Shown here one piece after another: positions 58,073 to 64,000 of a stretch of 64,000 nucleotides of DNA. The position numbers and the translations under genes were made by a program. The DNA comes from Alteromonas aquimaris (GTDB lineage: Bacteria > Pseudomonadota > Gammaproteobacteria > Enterobacterales > Alteromonadaceae), in the NCBI RefSeq assembly GCF_026183695.1, contig NZ_JAPFRD010000006.1, positions 1-64,000 of the forward strand, given 5' to 3'. The first letter of the stretch is position 1. Each line of letters opens with the position of its first letter. The notes under the pieces were generated by a model. The model was not told the origin of the DNA. It did not search any database and saw nothing but the letters and a program-made list of their open reading frames with translations.

Positions 58073-59092
58073 TCACCATTGACGCATCATACGACTGTAA
58101 ATGGTTTCATCTAATAAACTTTTTCTTTCTTCGCGGGGACGGGCGGGTAGTAAAGCCATAACGTCTTCCCACGACGAGACTTTATTACCATCAATAATGT
58201 AGGAGGGTGAAGCCGCTGGTGGAGTGTTATCTAGCGCATATGCGTCATTTCGTTGGGGAGCTAAACTGTTGTCACTTAATAAATCAGCAGAGCTTATATA
58301 TTCGGCATGACCATCATTGTCGGTGTCTTTAAGTAACCAGGTGATCTGAAGTAGGCGATTATATGTGCCATCCCTCTGCATTTGTACAATCGCCTTGTTA
58401 AATTTATTAAGAATGTCTTTAGCGCCAGCAATACTCTCTCTTATTGCCACGGTGAAATGCGCGGTTAACAAAGGTGTGGGTGAAGAAAAAAGTGGCGTTT
58501 CACCATGTTCGCTAAGTAACAGATTAAATTCATTCAGAAGCAGGCTGGAGGTAATCAGAAGCGTTGAGCGGCCGTCCGCTAGCTGTTTGAATGCATCAAA
58601 CGTATCGGGATTGCGAGACCATTTTATTGCTTTTTCCAAACGTAATTGGTCAGTGTTGACAAAACGGTTCTCGATGGCAATTCGACCATCCTGCAAATGA
58701 GCCAACGTACGAATATCCTTTACAAATGGACGCTTGCTCACGGCGACCAGATAAAGAGGAAGGTATGGGGCGGAATAAACGAAATTATCTTTTTTGCGAT
58801 CTAAGGTGAGAAAGGCAAAATCACCGTCAAGGGATTCATTGCTAAGCCCACTGCCTAAGAACGCAGGGCGCATGACGGATAAATTTGCCTCAATCTGGCT
58901 TCGTTTTAATGCTTCCTTTATCAAGTCATTAAGTCTTCCAATGCCGTCGTTTTGACTTACGTAGGTAGAAAAAGGTACAGATGCCAATTGAAGTTCAGAA
59001 TTCGCTACTGCGCTAAATAAGAGACAAAGTAACCAGCTGAAGATTATTCCAGTTTTCTGTATACCGATGAACTTCGTTATTTGATTACTCAT
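58073..59092 (-). CDS. Orphan periplasmic solute-binding protein (family 3-like)
   Basis: The 339-residue product has a signal peptide (IFSWLLCLLFSAVANS) and a family-3 binding-protein pattern: ISNDGIGRLNDLIKEAL-like opening, FAFLTLDRKKDNFVYSAPYL, ALQDGRIAIENRF-like hinge, and INKFNKAIVQMQRDGTYNRL near the domain end. After it comes LKDTDNDGHAEYIS, an EF-hand-like acidic loop, and a ~60-residue tail. No ABC permease or ATPase is nearby, so it is more likely a sensor or accessory protein. It lies 9 bp after fre in the ubiD-fre operon. Confidence 0.75.
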   Translation of the reverse strand: MSNQITKFIGIQKTGIIFSWLLCLLFSAVANSELQLASVPFSTYVSQNDGIGRLNDLIKEALKRSQIEANLSVMRPAFLGSGLSNESLDGDFAFLTLDRKKDNFVYSAPYLPLYLVAVSKRPFVKDIRTLAHLQDGRIAIENRFVNTDQLRLEKAIKWSRNPDTFDAFKQLADGRSTLLITSSLLLNEFNLLLSEHGETPLFSSPTPLLTAHFTVAIRESIAGAKDILNKFNKAIVQMQRDGTYNRLLQITWLLKDTDNDGHAEYISSADLLSDNSLAPQRNDAYALDNTPPAASPSYIIDGNKVSSWEDVMALLPARPREERKSLLDETIYSRMMRQW

Positions 59093-59101
59093 CTATTTAG
59101 C

Positions 59102-59797
59102 CTAAATAAACGCAAATGCATCACCAAAAATATCTCGGGGGTTTAATTGATGTTGTCTAAAATCATCGCGAGCAGCCTTAGCCATTTCAAAACGTCCGGC
59201 AATATACACGTGGCAGTTTCGCATATCGGTAAAGTCTTTCATCACTGCGTGATGCACGTAACCGGTGTGTCCGGTCCAGCTGCTGTCGGCATCTTCAATT
59301 ACAGGAACATAGGTGAAATGGCGGTGCAGCGTAGCAAGCTGCTTCATTTTGTCTGACATATACAAGTCGCTATGCGTTTTGCCACCCCAATACAAATGAA
59401 TTTGGTTGTCATGTTCTTCATGCAGGAACTGCTGCAAGATAGAGTGGGTATAGGAGAAACCCGTACCGCCGGCAATTAGGATGATGTCTTTATCGGTGTA
59501 CCGCAAAAATGCATCGCCATGGCCGCCACTTATCTTAATAACACCGTCTCGGCGCATTTTTTCTAATACTTCAAAGGCGTAGGTATTGGCTTTGTCTGCA
59601 CCAATGTGCAGTTCAATCTGCTCATGGTCATAGGCAGGGCTGGCAATAGAAAATGGACGTTTATCATCTTTGCCCATATGCACCAGGATATACTGACCAG
59701 CCTTAAATTCGAGGTGCGCTTGAGGTCGCAACACAACTTTGAAGACCGAGTCCGTGAGAGGCGTAATCGCGCTGACCTGACATTCAATTTCTGACAT
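59102..59797 (-). CDS. fre: NAD(P)H-flavin reductase
   Basis: A 231-residue ferredoxin-reductase-fold enzyme. The flavin site is DKRPFSIASPAYDHEQIELH, the NAD-binding loop is IILIAGGTGFSYTHSILQQF, and YIAGRFEMAKAARDDF stands in the final segment. It reduces free FMN, FAD or riboflavin with NAD(P)H. The gene order ubiD-fre is conserved with E. coli, and reduced flavin may support UbiX/UbiD cofactor chemistry. It starts 60 bp after ubiD. Confidence 0.93.
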   Translation of the reverse strand: MSEIECQVSAITPLTDSVFKVVLRPQAHLEFKAGQYILVHMGKDDKRPFSIASPAYDHEQIELHIGADKANTYAFEVLEKMRRDGVIKISGGHGDAFLRYTDKDIILIAGGTGFSYTHSILQQFLHEEHDNQIHLYWGGKTHSDLYMSDKMKQLATLHRHFTYVPVIEDADSSWTGHTGYVHHAVMKDFTDMRNCHVYIAGRFEMAKAARDDFRQHQLNPRDIFGDAFAFI

Positions 59798-59857
59798 TAA
59801 TTTTCAACTTTAAATAACATTGTTCTGATGATTCCCACTTCACTGACAATCGAGCTG

Positions 59858-61348
59858 CTAATCCGCTGTGGATTTTGCGTCCTGCATGATACCAAGTTCA
59901 TCCCAGATGTCATCTACCCTGGCTTTAACTTCTTCATCCATGACAATAGGCACACCCCATTCCCGATCCGTTTCACCCGGGAATTTATTTGTCGCATCCA
60001 TTCCCATTTTAGAACCTAATCCGGAAACGGGCGATGCAAAGTCGAGGTAATCGATGGGAGTATTTTCAACCAGTAGCGTGTCACGGGCCGGATCCATGCG
60101 CGTGGTAATGGCCCAGATTACGTCATTCCAATCTCTGGCGTTTACGTCATCGTCACACACGATAACAAATTTGGTGTACATAAATTGCCGCAGAAACGAC
60201 CATACTCCCATCATGACCCGCTTTGCATGGCCAGGATACTGCTTTTTCATGGTGACAACGGCCAAGCGATAAGAGCAGCCTTCAGGTGGTAAATAGAAGT
60301 CGACAATCTCGGGAAACTGCTTACGTAGTATGGGTACGAAAACCTCATTTAACGCCACTCCAAGTATAGCGGGCTCATCGGGTGGGCGTCCTGTATAAGT
60401 AGAATGATAAATGGGGGAGCGACGATGAGTAATGTGAGTGACAGTAAAGACAGGGAAGGTATCGACTTCATTATAATAGCCAGTATGATCCCCATAAGGC
60501 CCTTCCGGTGCAGTTTCGTCTTGGGCAATGTAGCCCTCAAGCACAATTTCCGCGCTGGCAGGCACCTGTAAGTCATTGCTGATGGATTTAACTACTTCGG
60601 TTTTCTCACCTCTGAGTAACCCCGCGAACGCATATTCTGATAAGGAATCTGGGACCGGGGTAACAGCGCCTAAGATTGTCGCGGGATCTGCGCCTAATGC
60701 AACTGAGACCGGGTAAGGCTCGCCTGGATGGGCTTCACACCACTCCCTAAAATCAAGCGCGCCGCCACGGTGAGAAAGCCAGCGCATGATAAGTTTATTT
60801 TTTCCAATCACCTGTTGACGGTAGATGCCAAGATTTTGCCGCTTTTTATTTGGACCTTTGGTCACGGTCAGACCCCAGGTAATCAGGGGAGCGACATCGC
60901 CGGGCCAACAGCGTTGAATTGGAAGCATTGACAAATCCACTTCATCACCTGACATGACCACTTCCTGGCAAGGGGCTTTTTTCAGCTCTTTAGCGGGCAT
61001 ATTCAGCACTTGCTTGAATACGGGTAACTTATCCCATAAATCCTTCATGCCCTTCGGTGGCTCCGGCTCTTTCAAATACGCCAGTAACTCACCCACTTCC
61101 CGCAAAGCAGCAACGGAAGTCTGGCCCATTCCCAATGCCACCCGTTCGGATGTCCCAAACAGATTGGTCAACACGGGGATAGTGCTGCCTTTAGGATTTT
61201 CAAACAACAACGCTGGACCGCCGGCGCGCAGGGTGCGATCGGCAATTTCAGTCATTTCCAAGTCAGGATCGATCTCCCTCTCAATTCGCTTGAGTTCACC
61301 TTGCTTTTCAAGCTGTTGTATAAAATCCCGCAGATCTTTGTACTTCAT
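59858..61348 (-). CDS. ubiD: 3-octaprenyl-4-hydroxybenzoate carboxy-lyase
   Basis: A 496-residue UbiD decarboxylase of ubiquinone synthesis that uses prenylated FMN made by UbiX. Family segments: [96 protein letters not shown] and [20 protein letters not shown]. The length is as expected. It heads an operon with fre and an orphan binding protein. Confidence 0.96.
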   Translation of the reverse strand: MKYKDLRDFIQQLEKQGELKRIEREIDPDLEMTEIADRTLRAGGPALLFENPKGSTIPVLTNLFGTSERVALGMGQTSVAALREVGELLAYLKEPEPPKGMKDLWDKLPVFKQVLNMPAKELKKAPCQEVVMSGDEVDLSMLPIQRCWPGDVAPLITWGLTVTKGPNKKRQNLGIYRQQVIGKNKLIMRWLSHRGGALDFREWCEAHPGEPYPVSVALGADPATILGAVTPVPDSLSEYAFAGLLRGEKTEVVKSISNDLQVPASAEIVLEGYIAQDETAPEGPYGDHTGYYNEVDTFPVFTVTHITHRRSPIYHSTYTGRPPDEPAILGVALNEVFVPILRKQFPEIVDFYLPPEGCSYRLAVVTMKKQYPGHAKRVMMGVWSFLRQFMYTKFVIVCDDDVNARDWNDVIWAITTRMDPARDTLLVENTPIDYLDFASPVSGLGSKMGMDATNKFPGETDREWGVPIVMDEEVKARVDDIWDELGIMQDAKSTAD

Positions 61349-61425
61349 TTGAACACTGTTGCCCTTACGACTACTCTTTATCAGGAGTATATCATTGAAA
61401 ATTCAGTTTATCTGAGACTTAATCT

Positions 61426-61922
61426 ATGAAACTAACAGGGGTCGCTGCATCACTAGTCGTTGTCAGCCTTAGCTTAACAACATTTAACGCATTGCATGCA
61501 CTGCTAAAGCATATAATGACTTTGATTTCTGGCTTGGCACATGGCAAGTGGCAACGGCAGATGGGGAAATAGCCGGCCACAATCGGATCGAGAAATCATT
61601 TAATAACTGTGTGGTGACTGAACACTATAAAACTAAAGAGGGGCCGTACGGAACCAGCCTCAATATTTACGATCATACTACGGACAAGTGGTATCAAACG
61701 TGGGTGGATAAAACCGGCCTACGTTTGCAGTTGTCAGGAGGGCTGCACGGTAAATCTATGGTTTTAACTGGAAAAACAATGACTAAGGAAGGAGCGATGA
61801 GGCAACATAAAATAAGCTGGACACCGCAGCAAAATGGTAGTGTGATACAACATTGGGAAATGCGAAAAGCCGAAGATGAGAATTGGCAAATGTTGTTTAA
61901 AGGTATCTATACTAAATTGTAG
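61426..61922 (+). pseudogene. Secreted DUF1579-like protein, signal peptide and mature domain in different frames
   Basis: ATG 61426 begins a clear signal peptide (MKLTGVAASLVVVSLSLTTF then NALHA). The expected mature domain follows one frame away from about 61503: AKAYNDFDFWLGTWQVATAD, GEIAGHNRIEKSFNNC, VVTEHYKTKEGPYG, SGGLHGKSMVLTGK, and the end LFKGIYTKL. FDFWLGTWQV is the usual opening of this family. The shift lies near 61501-61502 (one base missing or two extra). An internal ATG at 61548 would give a truncated 124-residue product with no export signal. Real decay or a sequence error are both possible. Confidence 0.7.
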
Positions 61923-62019
61923 TATTGAGGTCCTACAATATATGAAGTAGTAGGACACGTATTGCGGCGTTAATTTGCCTGTTTTCATCCCAAAATTGCC
62001 GGTAGAAGAGGAATAAGCG

Positions 62020-62265
62020 ATGAGCATGTTTGATGCTGATATGACAGAAGAGTTAAATTTATTATTAAAATTTCCCGATGATAGCCTGCATCAAGGCTTG
62101 AAAATACATCACGACGCCAGTCAGGCGATGGTGAGTGCTGCTTCGCGCTTGTATGCGAAAGGGGTCATCACTCAGCCAGATGGAGGCTATTTGACCGATT
62201 TAGGCGTGGATATTGCAGAGCAACTCAGACGAATTCAGTCAGCGTTATCGACCAAGTTTAATTAA
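62020..62265 (+). CDS. TIGR02647 family small protein
   Basis: The 81-residue protein has the family features ADMTEELNLLLKFPDDSLHQ, GLKIHHDASQAMVSAASRLY and AKGVITQPDGGYLTDLGVDI. The fold looks like a winged-helix-type DNA-binding domain, and the family is sometimes annotated as DNA-binding, without known target. GAGG lies 8 bases upstream of the ATG. Stands alone. Confidence 0.85.
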   Translation: MSMFDADMTEELNLLLKFPDDSLHQGLKIHHDASQAMVSAASRLYAKGVITQPDGGYLTDLGVDIAEQLRRIQSALSTKFN

Positions 62266-62342
62266 TCGACTGGATAAACTACATTATTCCAAGGTGCAGC
62301 ACTGCCAAGTGAACCGAGGTATCTTTTTGTATTGAGAGTGGC

Positions 62343-62975
62343 ATGGCATTAAAAAAGTTGTATTTAAGTATTCTCACCCTGTTTTCGCTGGCTTTACCCA
62401 ATGCGGTAAGTGCACAGGATATCAAAGCGGTTCAACTCTATACCCAGGATGAGTTGCTTAAAATGATTGCGGAAAATTCTCACCTAACGCGCGTCGTTGA
62501 GGATCGCTGCCAACTCGTACAAGATATCGAAGCACGAGCAGAGGTTTTAAAAGTACCTGCTTATCAATTTTTATGGGGAGACATGCTAGCTTGGGGTGTG
62601 TGCATTGATGCGGACCCTAAGCGTGGTATCGATTTTATGGCTGCGGCTGCCAAACAGGGCTTACCTGAGGCGTTAGAACAATTAGGCCGTTATTATGCGA
62701 AAGGCACATTGGTCCAGGAAGATAAAAGTCGAGCTGTGGTTTATTTGAGAGAAGCTGCGGCATTAGGTAACCTAAAGGCACAAATTCAGCTGGCAGAACT
62801 TTTTATAGATGGACATGGCAGCCCATATGATTACGAAGAGGCTTATCACTGGCTGTATAACGCAGTCACAGATGATAAAAAGGTTCATGTTCGCATTGCC
62901 AGCTATTTACAGGCGTTGGAAAAGTTGATGCACCCCAAAGCGATTCGTGCGGCACGACGTCCACTAGATAATTAA
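62343..62975 (+). CDS. motX: Sodium-type polar flagellar motor protein MotX
   Basis: The 210-residue product has a signal peptide (LYLSILTLFSLALPNAVSA) and Sel1-like repeats (DAKRGIDFMAAAAKQG-like, then LEQLGRYYAKGTLVQEDKSR, then AVVYLREAAALGNLKAQIQL). It is close to Vibrio MotX, which with MotY forms the T ring that anchors the PomAB stator. The segments VEDRCQLVQDIEARAEV and AYQFLWGDMLAWGVCIDAD include the conserved cysteines. Its presence implies a Na+-driven polar flagellum. rnr begins 139 bp downstream. Confidence 0.92.
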   Translation: MALKKLYLSILTLFSLALPNAVSAQDIKAVQLYTQDELLKMIAENSHLTRVVEDRCQLVQDIEARAEVLKVPAYQFLWGDMLAWGVCIDADPKRGIDFMAAAAKQGLPEALEQLGRYYAKGTLVQEDKSRAVVYLREAAALGNLKAQIQLAELFIDGHGSPYDYEEAYHWLYNAVTDDKKVHVRIASYLQALEKLMHPKAIRAARRPLDN

Positions 62976-63114
62976 ACTCAATTTATTTCACTTACCCGCA
63001 TTTGTCTTGGTATTGTCACTTGACTGTTTGAACGGGAGTGGCGATCATTAGTGCATTGTACTATTCCAATACGTCCAATTAATCATTGTATAATCAAAAG
63101 GTGAACAAATATTC

Positions 63115-64000
63115 ATGAGCGACGATCCGCATTTTGAACGAGAGCAAGCAAAATACGAAAACCCGGTCGCCAGCCGTGAATTTTTACTCAAGGTACTCAA
63201 CGAAAGTGAGCGGCCTTTGTCCTTTCTGGAAATTTGTAATGAAGTTAATGCGCAAGACGAGGACAGCCGTATAGGTATCCAGCGTCGTTTGCGCGCGATG
63301 GAACGTGAAGGCCAGGTAGAATTTACTAAGCATAAGAAATACGCGCCCGGCGATCAGTCAGCGCTTATCCGCGGAAAAATCATCGGGCATAGAGATGGCT
63401 ACGCGTTTCTACGTCCCCAGGATAACTCTGGCGACTTATTCATCAGTAAAGGTCAAATGCAGCTCTTTCTGCACGATGATGAAGTTGAAGCGAAACAAAG
63501 CGGCACTGACCGTCGAGGACGCAGAGAAGCCTATATTACCCAGGTCATTACCCCCCGTGAGGAGCCTATTGTCGGCCGCTATTTTACGGAACAAGGGATT
63601 GGCGTGGTGATCCCTGATGACAGTCGGATTAATCACGAAATTATCATTCCACCCGAACACGTAAACGGGGCCAGGATGGGGCAGGTGGTGGTAGTTGAGA
63701 TTACTCAACGTCCGCGCCGCCGCGTCAATCCTGTGGGTAAAATAATCGAAGTGCTGGGCGAGCACTTAGCGCCAGGCATGGAAATAGAAATGGCGTTACG
63801 CACCTTCGATATTCCCCATGTATGGCCTAAAGCAGTGGAAAAACAAGTTGAAAATTTAGACGACCAGGTGCCAGAAAAAGCGAAAGACGGTCGTGTAGAC
63901 TTAAGACAACTTCCTCTTGTAACCATTGATGGTGAAGATGCCCGAGATTTTGATGACGCAGTTTTCTGTGAACCGTTAGATAATGGTGGTTGGCAGCTAT
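63115..64000 (+). CDS. rnr: Ribonuclease R, 5' part (runs off the window)
   Basis: The frame is open from ATG 63115 to the window edge, about 295 of the usual ~750-820 codons. The N-terminal winged helix (REFLLKVLNESERPLSFLEI) is followed by cold-shock domains (RGKIIGHRDGYAFLRPQDNS, then FISKGQMQLFLHDDEVEAKQ). The RNB domain then begins, with DLRQLPLVTIDGEDARDFDD carrying catalytic-site aspartates. RNase R is a processive 3'-5' exonuclease that degrades structured RNA. AAAGGTGA lies about 10 bases upstream. Only the start of the catalytic domain is visible. Confidence 0.94.
   Translation, partial: MSDDPHFEREQAKYENPVASREFLLKVLNESERPLSFLEICNEVNAQDEDSRIGIQRRLRAMEREGQVEFTKHKKYAPGDQSALIRGKIIGHRDGYAFLRPQDNSGDLFISKGQMQLFLHDDEVEAKQSGTDRRGRREAYITQVITPREEPIVGRYFTEQGIGVVIPDDSRINHEIIIPPEHVNGARMGQVVVVEITQRPRRRVNPVGKIIEVLGEHLAPGMEIEMALRTFDIPHVWPKAVEKQVENLDDQVPEKAKDGRVDLRQLPLVTIDGEDARDFDDAVFCEPLDNGGWQL

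Overview
The window comes from a marine-type gammaproteobacterium, most likely a member of the Alteromonadales (Alteromonas and relatives). The evidence is the gene content and order: ilvI-ilvH, tatABC-tatD, gppA-rhlB with divergent trxA-rho, purE-purK, a yjeT-like gene before purA, ubiD-fre, and motX (a sodium-type polar flagellar motor protein) just before rnr. Most genes are ordinary chromosomal housekeeping genes, and no phage, transposon or CRISPR array is visible. Several genes use TTG or GTG starts.

Layout. 1-745: a tandem array of about 171 bp units, each a promoter-like spacer plus a distorted tRNA-Gly-like sequence. 927-5695: a TPR/sulfotransferase-like protein, a hotdog-fold protein and acetolactate synthase ilvIH. 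5712-12397: an exported beta-rich protein (minus strand), then tatABC, a periplasmic protein, tatD, a membrane diguanylate cyclase and hemB. 12414-17155: gppA-rhlB divergent from trxA-rho. 17331-24151: a secreted M20 amidohydrolase, a large hybrid histidine kinase, a LysR regulator, and purEK. A tRNA-Thr and a 15 bp minisatellite follow. 24498-34429: copper chaperone, Dps, a PQQ-type sugar dehydrogenase, a NYN nuclease, an S9 peptidase, cnoX, a class V aminotransferase, a YjeT-like protein and purA. 34605-36451: aldehyde dehydrogenase and a VOC protein.

36448-51440 is the most interesting stretch: gamma-glutamyltransferase with an NhaC antiporter, then a block that reads as a peptidoglycan amino-sugar scavenging pathway. 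A secreted two-domain GH3 (NagZ type) and a secreted DUF1343/NamZ exo-muramidase would release GlcNAc and MurNAc. A sodium:solute symporter would import MurNAc, and a BadF-type sugar kinase would phosphorylate it. MurQ would then cleave MurNAc-6-P to GlcNAc-6-P and D-lactate, and a 945-residue FAD/Fe-S D-lactate dehydrogenase in the same operon would oxidise the D-lactate. Alanine racemase is divergent from the operon. No MurP PTS transporter and no MurR regulator is present.

51451-64000: a YitT membrane protein, three small accessory genes (macro domain, DUF1428, GNAT), a four-gene cyanide-insensitive-type cytochrome bd operon led by a GbsR/MarR regulator, then ubiD-fre with an orphan periplasmic binding protein, a TIGR02647 protein, motX and the 5' part of rnr. 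Two genes look frameshifted: a GGDEF protein interrupted at an A9 tract just after its probable start (50303-50317), and a small secreted protein whose signal peptide and mature domain lie in different frames (61426-61922). Both could be real variation or sequence error.
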